A stretch of 64,000 nt of DNA. It comes from Leuctra nigra. Its lineage: Eukaryota > Arthropoda > Insecta > Plecoptera > Leuctridae. The notes below the pieces were generated by a model. The model was given only the letters and a program-made list of their open reading frames with translations, was not told where the DNA came from and did no database searches. A program made the position numbers and the translations under genes. The stretch is from positions 17,702,345 through 17,766,344 of the forward strand of contig OW203762.1 in NCBI GenBank assembly GCA_934045905.1, in the 5' to 3' direction. Position 1 is the first letter of the stretch. Each line of letters opens with the position of its first letter. This document shows, piece after piece, positions 35,830 to 47,173 of the stretch.

Positions 35830-38800
35830 TAGATGTTAACTTGAAACTTTTCTCTTCTCTTTTGAACAGTTTCAGGAGAATTTCAAAGACTCATCAAACT
35901 AACCTAAATAAAAAAATTGTACAAATGTCAGCTAACACGTACATTATTCACAAGTTTGTATTTGTTACTATGCAGAATTTACAGCTTCATAAAAACGACC
36001 CCATATGGGGCAAATAGGTATTAAAACACGGTGTACAACTTTTTATTGACCTAGAATGTCGAATCCAGAAAAAACTCGCGGGGAGCATAAATATCCCCAC
36101 CACAAGATTATTAGCCTTCAGGACGGAAAAATGTAATTAAGACGTTGTTAAAATAATATTAATATTAATTTTCGCTGCACGCTACTCAAGTAATGTACTG
36201 TTGGGGAGTATATGGAGGGCTGTGAGAGGCTCGCTCCCTCTTCATTACGAAGGCGGTGGCCGACGTTGGCCCGACGTTGGCCACATTCGCCGCATCGTCT
36301 GAGTAAATATTTTAATATCAAGAGCATCTCTCAACAGGCGTATTGCGAGGCTGCAATTGGCTGGATAGTGAAGGGGAGCAATTAGATGTGGAATGGGAAT
36401 GGCGTCTGGGATTAGAACGTTTTGTTTCGACTTGTATTGGGCTAAGTGGAGCAAAGGAATGTCAGTTGGTTGTTGGATCTGGAGCCGGCTATGTTTCTTT
36501 TTTTGTATCGTCTAAAATGTACCGATCGAAACGACAAGCTTTTACAGTAAAGAAGACTTTTTAGGAGGTGCATAAAATATGAAATTAATTTTAATTAAAA
36601 ATCTCGTCCTTCCCCTGCCACTATTTGTAAAATTACACTATTTAGAAGTACAAAGCTGCTGTAAAAACACAACATATCCTTTGATTCGTTGCACCGGGGT
36701 TCGAATCTGGTTGTTAGACAATAGTCATTAGTCTTTACAATGTAATTACAACAAAATATGAAACTCAAATATAAGCATTCATGCACAGTGTAGCAATTGA
36801 CCGATTTTAATACACATTTAGACCAAATACACAGTACCTATTATTTCATTGTAACGTCACACTGCTCTGTAACTAGGCAAACGATGACGGATGAATGATG
36901 ATTGTTATTGTAATTATGTTGATAGAACAATGATGATGAAGATGGGCAACGATAAGAGAATTGAGCCTAGGAATCAGTTTTGCGAATTCAATTCGCAGGG
37001 TCATTCAAATTTTATCAACAAACATACAATTGGCTTACGCTTTTGACTCTAAAAAACTATTTACATAAAGGCCCGGAAAATTTACATTGAAAAAATCCAA
37101 TCCCTTGTTTTGAAACAAATTGCTCTACGATACGAATGTGTTACTTAATTTACAGTAATTTTATTCAAGTTGTTAATTTAATGTAGATTTATGCTTATTT
37201 CTTCACATGCCAAGTGGTTGAACAACGCAAAGTATATCTGATTCTTTTTAAAATAAATAATTTCGACATTAACTTCCTTTTAATTAGCTAATAACAACAT
37301 TTAGATCAATACCCTTTCATGTCTATGATCACAACAAGCTTTATTAAATCTTCAATAACAATCATCCAATCTAATCATGATAACGAGCGTTGCATGTAAC
37401 AAAGTTTCTTTCAGAATTGGCCCGTGATTCATTCCGATCATATATCTTGAATTAGCAGGACTCGAGAGCTTGTAAAGTGCCAGGAGCAGCCGCTAGTTGC
37501 GCTGTCCCCAGCAGGTCACGCCCACCATCCGGTCAACGACAAAACCAGACGAGTCCCAATTAGCATGCACCCTTAATATCTTACTTGCAAGTCGCTGGTT
37601 CACAGCAAAACAGCTTCAACTATATACATACTTAAAGGTTTAGGCTGAGTTCAGGTAGTGACATATGCTAATTCACTTGTGATGTAAGTGGTAGTAAAGA
37701 TGAGATACTCTTAGGGGTGATTATAGGGAGAAATTAGTTCATAGGCTACACCGATTAGTGGCGTATCTAAGATCTAAGATTAAGCTCAGTAATGTAGTGA
37801 TATAAAAACTGATGCTAAGTCAACACTTTTATTCAACTGAAATATTGGCACATCGATTTTATTGCATTTCAAGTAAAGATTTTCACGTCTGGCCAATAAA
37901 TGTGTACAAAGTAGTTGTACACACAATGCGTCAATTTTAACTTCGTTTTTTTAAATTATTTGTGTATCAACATGACTTGGTTCCATTTTGATGTCACTTC
38001 TTTTCGGGGATGTATTTGAAATTATTATTTTTTCATGATAGAAGACTTGGCAAGTATTTTTATATGAAGTGTTTTATGTGGTTTCTTCCCAACAATACAT
38101 ACCTACTGTTCATTAAAATATTTAAAATATACTCTTACTGCTATAAAATATCATGAGAATCTCCTATTACTTAGCAGTAACCTAACTTGCCACCACCTTT
38201 AAGTATCCGAGAATGTCTATTTATTCCACCTCGCACGCTAGAACATGAAATTCTCATCATCAGCTGTATCGCTCTACAAGCAGAGTGAATTACGTCAAGT
38301 TAAGAACTACCAACCGAACAGCAAGAAACACTCTCTGATGTTGGCAATATTGCAGACGAATTCGTCGCTACTAGTTTGTATACTTTAGAAACAATTATTA
38401 TTACAAGTTCTCTGTCTTGTGGGGGTTGTGGGGGTGGTTGTGTGGGGGGGGGGGGTGATTCATGGCGGATGCGAAGATGGCTCATGTATTATGCGTCGAG
38501 AAGAGAAACAAGAACTACAATCACGTGATACTTCTGTTGTCTTCGCCTCTCTCCTTAGAATATTACACAGAAGGGAGAATTATTCTTTTATGTGAGATGC
38601 ATGTGAATTTGTGGCCATTATAATACTAGATTTTAATCATATGAGTTTTACACTATGCCACTTTTCAGTTTTAATAATTTTGTTTAATATTTTAACCTTA
38701 TTGCGATTCGATATTAAGATCAAAATTAATATACCAACTTGATAGAAATTCACCCTTGGAGCGTTTAATACGTATAAGAACGTATTTCCGTCACTGTACT

Positions 38801-40069
38801 GTATCTGGGCGAAATATGTCAGACTCAGAATCATTAAATGTGGAGAAGTATGGGCACCACATTTAACAAATTTCCGGTGAATAATAACATTCTTCAACTG
38901 GTCCGTGGTGTGCAATAATCTTAAAAACCACGAACTGCAAAGAGTAGTTGCAAGGAGAAAGTAGTCAATTAAGGTCATGTCGCAGAATACTTTTAAATTC
39001 ATTATACATTCATAATCTATCTTAATTTTTATGATGCATTTTCCATGTTCTCAAAACGGTATTATGAGTGAATTCAGTCTATCGCTTTAGATAATGTCAT
39101 AGCACTGATTCATTTAAACAAAGTCAAAGCGATTCAACGAATTGAACTTAAACACTTTAGCCTCATCTCGAAGGAATGCTACAAGTTCCCATCCAGACTC
39201 ATTATACACAAACTTGCATGAATTAGAAACAAGAACTACATTAAAATGTGTGTAATCGTATAGTAAATGAACAATTAATTCAAGTTTGTTCTCATTTCGT
39301 TTTTAATTACAATTTGTAAGAGTGCTTTTACAATTACAACCACCGTCTGATTACTCAAGGTGCACGAAAGGAGGGTGATATTTTCCTTCTTATTCGCGTT
39401 TTAAATGGCTTCATGGTGCAATACACTTCGCTTAAACCCATTGCGGGGGGAGTAATTTTCATAACTCTAGAGATACAATTCGGTGCTTTCAATGGATATT
39501 ATTATTTAGACGACTTGAAAAAGTTCATCTTTTCATTGATAAGGATCAACTCAAGAGATGCAAGGACTGTATAGGTCAGATGTGCTTTTTGTACACCGAT
39601 AGAATTGAATATACATAAATGGGCTCCAGTTTTGCAGATTTTAAGTTGTTGTCAAAATATAGCTTTTCAGTCACTCAAGTCTAGAATGATGGAGCTTTTT
39701 ACTTAATTTGGACTTTTGACAACTCTAACGGTACGTATAAATAGTCAAAGAAATTGAGTTAATTCTTTTTGAAAGAAAGTCGATTCTTTTCCACTCTTTA
39801 TTCGCACAGGCTTACGTTTACAATTAATTTTTCCAAAAAACTGTGTTTTCTGTGTTTCTGTGTTTTCTGTGTGTTTCTGAAATCTGTATTCTCAATGTGT
39901 TCACTGATTTTTTGATAACATATTTACATTTATGTTCGTTTAATATGACGGTTATTTGTTATTTGTTAAGGATGCCGATGTTCCTTTCTGCAATGCAATC
40001 AATATTTCCAGCGAGAATCGTAGTCACAAGTGAACTCGTTTACTTATATTTAAGAAAATACAAAGTAAT
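35830..40069. other. No gene supported; one decayed MITE
   Basis: No exon is recognised. A divergent arm of the 46.8-kb MITE family lies at 38043-38080 (GACTTGGCAAGTATTTTTAT, then GAAGTGTTTTATG), and a possible partner lies near 37796. A TGTGTTTTC-type tandem lies at 39840-39885, and a G-rich tract lies at 38410-38456. Confidence 0.4.
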
Positions 40070-40077
40070 ATCTGTAG

Positions 40078-40849
40078 TAGGGATGGAGCGAACTTGGATT
40101 TTGATATCGACTATCGATATCATTTATATATCGATATATATCGATATATCGATACTTCGATATATATCGATATATCGATACTTCGATATATCGATATATT
40201 GAAATATTGAAATATCGAAATATCGATATATTGAAATATTAAAATATCGAAATATCGATATATTGAAATATCGAAGTATCGATATATCGATATATAGATA
40301 TATTGAAATATCGAAATATCGAAATATTGATATGGAAATAATATTTAGATGTATAGGTATGGAAATATTGATATATCGTATGAATGTATTAAATTGCTCC
40401 TAAAACTGCTAGGAATTTCAAAAGAAAATGTAAAAAGAAATAACACAGCCGTTCCAAAATATAGGGTCACGGGCCAGATAAGAAAGAAAATGTGAATAAT
40501 CTGCGAAATTGTCCATTAATCTTGTAAACGCTGCACTGCAAATATGAATTATTTTGCCATAGTAGGTATAAACTTCAACTAAGAACATAATTGTATCATG
40601 CTGTAAGGCTTCGATATATCGATATTTCAATATATCGATATTTCAATATTTCGATATTTCAATATATCGATATTTCGATATTTCAATATTTCGATATTTC
40701 AATATATTGATATTTCAATATTTCAATATATCGATATATCGATATTTCGATATTTCAATATATCGATATTCAATATATTCAGGTATCGATAGTTCGATAT
40801 TTTTTTGATATCGATATATATCGATACATCGATATTTTCTCCATCCCTA
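40078..40849. mobile_element. hAT-type MITE with ATCGATA-rich arms
   Basis: The ends TAGGGATGGAG and CTCCATCCCTA are inverted, and the flanking octamers ATCTGTAG (40070-40077) and ATCTGTAC (40850-40857) match at seven of eight bases, the duplication size of hAT elements. Each arm is a long run of ATCGATA/GATATTTC words (40110-40380 and 40610-40845) in mirror orientation around about 225 bp of unrelated sequence. No transposase is present. It sits next to an end of the CCTCAGAGG MITE family. Confidence 0.8.
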
Positions 40850-41773
40850 ATCTGTACCTCAGAGGAAGAAGGCCGAAAGTCAATTTTCTTGATTATACGT
40901 TTAATACATTTGTACACTTTTGGAATGATGATCGATCAATGCCATTCGAGTTATGCAAACAAATACAGCTGCACAATTGCAGATATAGTCAAGGAAATTA
41001 GATGGTTACACTCTATCTATCTCTGCTCCATATAAAAACATGTTTATGATATGGGTCAGAGAGAGGCAGAGAGATGAACCATCTAATTTCCCTGACTGTA
41101 CATGAGCTCAACTCAAGAATCATCGAATCTTTGAAACATTGAAATTTTGTAGACCATAACAAACATAAAATATACACGTAGAATGTAAAATATCGCTTAT
41201 TACTTAATACTCCAAAGTGTTTACATGTAAACGTGTACACAAGCCCTTCTTGCCGGAGACCACTGAATAATTTTCATCCATCCTACTCTTGAATTGTATT
41301 CTGGGTCTCGTGCAAAGTGTCGCCAAGCTCAGCGAGCAAGGACAACGGCGGCTCGGTCGGCTCGTGCGAGGTTTTAGCGGAATTGCTGCTAGGCGACGAA
41401 CAAGTGGCTTTGTTTTATCTGACACACACAATAATACTCACCTCCCCCCCCCCCCCCCAGCCATCCCCCTCCTCAGACGCGAGACTCGAAATCCGAACAG
41501 CGCCCGACACAAACGTGGCTCAACATGTGTATGCTACAAAACGTTGTCTAAGCGGTGATATATCGTCGTTTTGGAAGTGGTTTACCTACTTGATGTTATC
41601 TCATGGTGACATTTTCAGACGAGTTTAAAGCCAATGCTGCGAAGTCTCCGTGTGCAAAAGTTTGAGCAGAAGATACGGAGTGCATATTTCATTTTGATAA
41701 TTAAGCGAGTGGAGCGAGTGAGGTTGTGGTATTCTTAGGACACTTTCTTCGTTCGTGTCTTGTTGATTTTGTA
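40850..41773. other. No gene supported
   Basis: 40850-40925 resembles one end of the 35.6-kb MITE family (ACCTCAGAGGAAGAAGGCCG). The patch 41280-41620 is open in several frames around a 15-C run, but no domain or consistent splice pair supports an exon. Confidence 0.4.
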
Positions 41774-41901
41774 GGGGTTTATTCTATAATGTTTAGGGAT
41801 TGCTGATTCGGCCTGAATCCATTTCACGGGCGTAAGGAGAACAATCACCGAAACGGATTCGGGCCGACTCCGGAATCGTAAAAGTTATAGAATAAGGCCC
41901 C
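41774..41901. mobile_element. Palindromic MITE, GGGGTTTATTCTATAA ends
   Basis: GGGGTTTATTCTATAATGTTT is mirrored imperfectly at the right by AAAGTTATAGAATAAGGCCCC, and inner GATTCGGCC and GGGCCGACTC words are also near-inverted. It is 128 bp with no coding capacity. The GGGGCC-type end recalls PIF/Harbinger MITEs; the class is inferred. Confidence 0.65.
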
Positions 41902-44232
41902 AGGTCATACAGAATGAGACATTATTACTGACAGACTGACAGACACAAGCTAATATATACCCGCAGAGCCCTGACTGTATTTCTGGAAATATTCTGATTG
42001 GTTGAAAATAAATTAACCTATTTTCATGATAATTTTATAAAAGTTTACCAATTTCCGCCAAAATAGGACCAGATACTTAGATATTGATATTTTAAGCTTA
42101 TTTTGAAGTAGTTGGTCAACATTGAACAATAAAGTAAATTAAAACAACATATTGCAGAGTTTTGTATACACTCCTTATTTAAAAATGAAAGAAGTCAATG
42201 AGTATAATCCAGATGCCCGGTGTCTTTTACAATATCTGTATCGCTATAGCTGCATTAGGACCTGAGGAGTTAGTATAGAAATATAAAGTTTAAATTTTAT
42301 GGATGTAGGTACTTTCCTTTGTAAAAAGATTGATACATAACACGTAATTGGGAAATATACTCATAAAGTGCAACAATGTCGAGACCAATAAGCCATGTGC
42401 TACTTGGCGGTACTTGAAACATAATAAAGATGCCTTAGCGAAGATGCCAACATACTTCATAATTGAATATCGTCATTAAAACGTCCCTTTAGTGTCCATA
42501 AAATAAGCTCTTTTATCTGAACTTTTAAGAATAAAGCATTTACTTTAATGAAATTATATGCCCTTAGCTGTTGTATATTCATTAAGAACAGAGCTGATAA
42601 TTTTTTTTTGTAAATAAGTAGTAAAAAGTGTTTGAAAAATGTATGCTGTTCATGATGAAGTGAGTGTGATGGATATGGAAGATACGAAAAGATTATGAAG
42701 AACCGAAAGATCCCACAGAATATGAAAAAATGACAGATTAACTTTGACAAGGCAAATGTCATCTCAGTCTTTTATATTTACGCTTCGTGTGAAGAAAAAA
42801 AATCTCACTCTAAAGTGAAGAAGAGTTGACAAATATTTTGATAAACGCAGAAACGGGTCGCAGCGAGACATCCACAAAGAAGGGGGCTGATCCGACGAGA
42901 ACTTTAACGTCGTTGTGAGATGAAATCAAGACGGGAGGCGCGAGGAATGTCAGGTGATGTGAGAGATACTTGCCGAGAGATCCGCTGTGGGAATAAAAGA
43001 TGATGCGACACAATCGCCTTCCCAAAGACCGGATGGAGGCGGGGAAGTACATCGCGAATGTCAATGACGGGAAACAGGAAGTTGTCAGCAACACTTCGGC
43101 CAAGTGACGTCAGTTCAAATCAAATGACGGAGGTTGAGGAGGAAGGTTGAATAGTGTGTCGCGATTAAAACGATGACCGATTTGTTTTAGTTTTAAGACA
43201 CAATAAATATTCAATTTGTAAAAATTACAATTTTCTACTAAAACATTTGACCGTATACACATATTTATGGATTTGAACGCCAGTTCAAATCAGACGAGGT
43301 AACGAGGTAACGAGGGCTAACAGACAAGGTAATTTCTTTCTTCAAACAGTTACAACCAACTTCAGAAGAAATGTTATTTGAACCATTGTATCATTTCAGT
43401 TGAAAGTTATCGAATTGGTGGTCTTAAATCAGCAAGTCATCTTCATGAGCAAGAATTTTACAAGTTGTCTTCAAAACATTACGCAACGCAATGCCAGTAG
43501 TAATTTATCAAACAATCGCTAAACAAATTCGAAATCGCATTATACTAACCACAAAACAACTGTGACGAAATTATTTACATCACCTGAATTAAACTCGTAC
43601 ACAAGTTTCTTTGTTTGCTTACATTTGAATCGATTCCTAACAAAGACCGATTAAATCCATCGAATCACAACATCTACGCCAAACCACCACTTAACTGATA
43701 ACCCCGCCTGCCTCAAACCTAGCCACATTGACGTCAAATCCTGGACAAAGAGTTGTTTCCTTTCACTGATTATCCGCGTCTCCCTGCTTGCCGTCGAGCG
43801 TGAATCAACTGCAATCAACGTAAAACCTCCGTCGCGACGCCGAGCGTCGTCTCACGCGTCGCACAATGTGTGGAGGATGCAGATCGAGCGCTTTGTCGAC
43901 GTCACTTCAGACGTGTGACGTCACGATGCCAGTGCAATCAGCGCATTGTCTGCCGTTGCAAGGTTGCATGAAATACACAATGATGAAGGGGGGGGGGGGG
44001 GGGGGGGGTTTAGTCAAGAATCTGACTTCTCTTTTATGATGGGATATTCTTGGAGAATTCAGGATATTTCTTGGGATTTATTTTATGTAGGTAAAGTTGG
44101 ATACTATATTATTAGTAGTTATGCATCAAGATTATGAAGGGTAAGCTACTAGTTATAATGGCAACAGACAATGAATGAACTCTAACTATAGGATTTATTC
44201 TTGCCTAAGCTTTATCGGAATATTGTAAAACT
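41902..44232. other. No gene supported; 21-base G run
   Basis: A run of 21 G lies at 43988-44008. A minus-strand frame at 42810-43103 begins with a non-ATG codon and has no recognisable motif. The CRE word GTGACGTCAC occurs near 43915. Confidence 0.4.
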
Positions 44233-44400
44233 TGTTGTGTCCAGGAGATAGAAATGCAACAAGATTAGTTTAAAATACTTTATTATTTCTTCTGACAAGA
44301 ACAAAGCTTAGCTTTTTATCACCAATAATGCTATCTTCTTCTTTTCTCTCTGCCTCCTTGATGTCCTTCCCAGAGCCTATATATTAGGCAAGGCCTAATA
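44233..44400 (-). repeat. 3' LTR of the retrotransposon
   Basis: This is the downstream LTR in the minus-strand sense, matching the 5' copy base for base on inspection. Confidence 0.9.
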
Positions 44401-44436
44401 ATTCCCCCTCCAAAAAGAGCCTTGAGGCATGGGTGC

Positions 44437-44590
44437 TTAGGCGCTACGCACCCATGCGGGAACTGGAATGACCGGCAACAATTGAGCTACATTTGCCCGG
44501 CCCGCTGACTTGCCAGACTTCGGATCGCCGAGCTCGTAGACGTTGCGTCCTATGGCCCGGACAATACGGAACGGACCATTCCTCTTTGAT
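44437..44590 (-). pseudogene. C-terminal tail of a pol polyprotein (integrase end)
   Basis: In the frame that ends at 44437, residues GPFRIVRAIGRNVYELGDP, followed by GRANVAQLLPV, match the end of Ty3/gypsy integrases, where a small beta-rich domain (GPFRVV...VYEL...G...VNVLKP type) closes pol. The rest of pol is missing. The tail is in a different frame from the gag-like start, so it is a relic kept next to the purine tract. Confidence 0.7.
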
Positions 44591-45493
44591 GCCAGACCGC
44601 TTGCAATGCCTTTGCGGTGCGGTGGTGCCTGGCGACGCTGAGTACCTGCAGCGTAGGGAAGCTGCGTACTGGCGAACTTGTGTCGCGGTGTATGGACATT
44701 TTGCTGTCGCTTCGCGTCGCTTCGAATCTTTGACGGATTCCATGCACTGCACCATGGAAGCCTCGACGGCGTCCATGCACTGCACCTTGGAAGCCTCGAC
44801 GGCGTCCATGCACTGCACCTTGGAAGCCTCGACGGAGTCCATGCACTGCACCTTGGAAGCCTCGACGGCGTCCATGCACTGCACCTTGGAAGCCTCGACG
44901 GCGTCCGTGCCCTGCACCTTGGAAGCCTCGACGGAGTCCATGCACTGCACCTTGGAAGCCTCGACGGCGTCCGTGCCCCGCACCTTGGAAGCCTCGACGG
45001 AGTCCATGCACTGCACCTTGGAATCCTCGACGGCGTCCATGCACTGCACCTTGGAAGCCTCGACGGCGTCCGTGCCCCGCACCTTGGAAGCCTCGACGGC
45101 GTCCGAGCCATGCACCTTGGAAGCCTCGACGGCGTCCATGCACTGCACCATGGAAGCCTCGACGGAGTCCATGCACTGCACCTTGGAAGCCTCGACGGCG
45201 TCCGTGCCCTGCACCTTGGAAGCCTCGACGGCGTCCATGCACTGCACCTCGGAACCTTCGACGGAGTCCCCTTGACGTCGAAGTGGAGAAGGCGTGGCGG
45301 TTGTGTCCTGAACTGATAGTACAGTAGACGTCGTGGACGCTGCTCGTTCTGCTACTATTTGACGCATCGCAGCCAAGAAACCTTGAAAGTCACAGGCCTT
45401 GAAACGTAACATGTCGCGTTGCAGGTCGAGGGGCAACCTGCTCCACCCTGGAATTTGTTCCAACCGGCAGCAAGATTCCATGTTTTGCTCCAT
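44444..45493 (-). pseudogene. Gag-like start fused to a repeat-coding frame
   Basis: The frame opens with ATG at 45493. The first 90 or so residues are non-repetitive, with the words GWSRLPLDLQRDM and FQGFLAAM, in the position where gag would start. There follow about 16 copies of an 11-residue unit (VEASKVQCMDA and variants) from the 33-bp array, and then an unrelated tail read out of the integrase frame. The gag assignment rests on position; no zinc knuckle is present. Whether the protein is made, and whether it has a role in packaging, is unknown. Confidence 0.55.
44755..45270. repeat. 33-bp tandem array, about 16 units
   Basis: The unit is GCCTCGACGGCGTCCATGCA followed by CTGCACCTTGGAA. 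Variants differ at two sites (GGCGTCC or GGAGTCC; ATGCACTGC or GTGCCCYGC). At 11 codons per unit, both strands stay open in several frames, which explains the long overlapping frames here; they are not separate genes. Confidence 0.95.
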
Positions 45494-45555
45494 GCCAACA
45501 GATAAACGTGACTGGCTTGGAAATTGTATGAAATACCTGGCTTAAAAGTTAAATT

Positions 45556-45569
45556 CGGACGAGCCCCCA
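45556..45569 (-). other. Primer binding site, tRNA-Pro type
   Basis: The site reads TGGGGGCTCGTCCG on the minus strand, two bases inside the LTR. It matches the first 14 bases of the well-known proline tRNA primer site of retroviruses such as murine leukemia virus. Confidence 0.8.
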
Positions 45570-45571
45570 CT

Positions 45572-45739
45572 TGTTGTGTCCAGGAGATAGAAATGCAACA
45601 AGATTAGTTTAAAATACTTTATTATTTCTTCTGACAAGAACAAAGCTTAGCTTTTTATCACCAATAATGCTATCTTCTTCTTTTCTCTCTGCCTCCTTGA
45701 TGTCCTTCCCAGAGCCTATATATTAGGCAAGGCCTAATA
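45572..45739 (-). repeat. 5' LTR of the retrotransposon
   Basis: This is the upstream LTR in the minus-strand sense. TATATA near its start and AATAAA in the middle imply a very short U3 region, with promoter and poly(A) signal within 168 bp. Confidence 0.9.
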
Positions 45740-45743
45740 AACT

Positions 45744-46083
45744 ATTGGTTTTGAAAGCATGAATATCTTTGTCAAACATGGTTAGAATTATAAGCAATAT
45801 GAGTTGATCAACATCTACATTCTACATTCATAATTCAACTCACCTATAGTGCAACTTTTAATCAATTATGTATTTATCTATTAATTTTTAACTAGAGGGG
45901 CCCGTCATGTAAAACATGACTAAAGCGCACCAGTGGGATATGCATACAGGTAAATAGAAACAAAGTAAATATTTGACAGCAGAGTGTTCGTCGTAAGTCA
46001 ATGACAGATACACAGACAGAACTGGGTAACTATAAGTATAATAATGCAAGTAACATATTGCACATTGTAAAATCTTACCGCAA
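45744..46083. other. Short spacer, nothing recognised
   Basis: AT-rich sequence between the LTR element and the next MITE. No features seen. Confidence 0.4.
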
Positions 46084-46250
46084 AGGTAGAAGGGTGGAAG
46101 TCCATCTCCATGATTCTTGTGCTGATCTCAACTAGTATTTCTGTCTTGATCCTTATATGTGTAATGGTGACATGAGCTTAATTACATGATTCCAAAAGTG
46201 TGCAACGTAAAAATCGAAAAAATTCTTCGACCCTTCTACATCTGAGGTAC
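46084..46250. mobile_element. Second copy of the CCTCAGAGGTAGAAG MITE family
   Basis: AAAGGTAGAAGGGTGGAAGTCC at the left and CGACCCTTCTACATCTGAGG at the right are inverted, and the interior shares TGTAATGGTGACATGAG with the 35.6-kb copy. It is shorter and more diverged than that copy. Confidence 0.65.
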
Positions 46251-46777
46251 AGAAATATAATTATGTCGGTAGACGCACAATGGTTACTGTGTGGTTGGCC
46301 CTTAAAAGGACATTTTTCACATGGCACATGAATATCCGATATCATCATCCTGAAATAGATAGGTGATTCTCAGTCACTTGATATACCATGATTAATTATT
46401 GCACCAGACTCGTTTATGTTCTCTAAGGAAAAAGTGTGTATACACTGGATATTGCAATCTACATTTTTAATTAAAAAACAACATCCTTTTATATCAAAAA
46501 CTATAATTACTACATCGATACTGCAACATGTAAAAGAGTTTAATAAAAATAAACGATAATTTTAGTGAAATGAAATTTTCCCCATATGCCACTTTAACTT
46601 GTATTGCACTTGAATTCTTAATAAGAACCAAGATAAGAACAAAGTAGAATTGTATAACATTCAATCACTCCTTTAAATTAAATAATATTATAGGTTGAGC
46701 ACATTGTTGAGCGAGCGAAACGAGCGACTCCTTTTGGCTCCTTTGGCATGGACCTGGTTTTTTCTGCTATTAACAGA
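46251..46777. other. Spacer with a GCGAGCG word
   Basis: No gene. GAGCGAGCGAAACGAGCGAC at about 46709 is the same word that begins the Helitron-like element at 24.6 kb, so the following MITE may be nested in a related element. Confidence 0.4.
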
Positions 46778-47173
46778 CCCCATAAAAAACACTCCGTGTA
46801 AAAATACCAGCCAAGTCTCTTTAATTATAAAAAAAAATAGAAGAAATCTAAAAATTCAGCACTGAAAAGTAGTGATATCAAAAAATTGGCCAAGTCAAAC
46901 TTAATTTGAAAAACCAAAATATACTTGGCGCATCGGGTATTAATCTAGTATAGAAGTATATGCCAAAAATCATATGTACCTAAATATATAAAATATACCT
47001 ATAATGCCCTTAAAAACGATGCGCCAAGTATATTTTGGTTTTTCAAATTAAGTTTGACTTGGCCAATTTTTTGATATCACTACTTTTCAGTGCTGAATTT
47101 TTAGATTTCTTCTATTTTTTTTATAGTTAAAGAGACTTGGCTGGTATTTTTACACGGAGTGTTTTTTATGGGG
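46778..47173. mobile_element. 396-bp MITE with about 150-bp inverted repeats
   Basis: CCCCATAAAAAACACTCCGT at the left is mirrored by ACGGAGTGTTTTTTATGGGG at the right. The arms stay almost identical for about 150 bases, through CCAAGTC, GAAGAAATCTAAAAATTCAG and GGCCAAGTCAAACTTAA, around a 90-base AT-rich centre. The arms are so alike that the copy must be recent or corrected by conversion. Decayed relatives lie at 14.2 and 38.0 kb. I see no clear target duplication. Confidence 0.85.

Larger units (their letters stand above)
44233..45739 (-). mobile_element. Non-autonomous Ty3/gypsy-type LTR retrotransposon, complete ends
   Basis: Two 168-bp direct repeats (44233-44400 and 45572-45739), identical as far as I can read, flank a 1.17-kb body, and the 4-bp target copy AACT sits at both outer edges (44229-44232 and 45740-45743). 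Transcription is on the minus strand. The primer site TGGGGGCTCGTCCG (from 45569 downward) matches the tRNA-Pro primer site, and a purine tract, GGAGGGGGAA, abuts the other LTR. The LTR carries TATATA and AATAAA on the minus strand. The body holds a gag-like start, a 33-bp repeat array and the tail of an integrase. Protease, reverse transcriptase and RNase H are missing, so it must move in trans. Matching LTRs mean recent insertion. Confidence 0.92.

Noticed and set aside
36691..36712. Possible tRNA: B-box GGTTCGAATC
   Set aside because: The T stem does not pair and no A box or acceptor stem is found, so it is a chance match or a distant SINE relic.
42810..43103. A 97-codon minus frame
   Set aside because: The first codon is not ATG, and no domain, acceptor or donor supports an exon.
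44493..45316. Long plus-strand frames over the 33-bp array
   Set aside because: They run antisense to the LTR element and are open only because the unit is 11 codons long.
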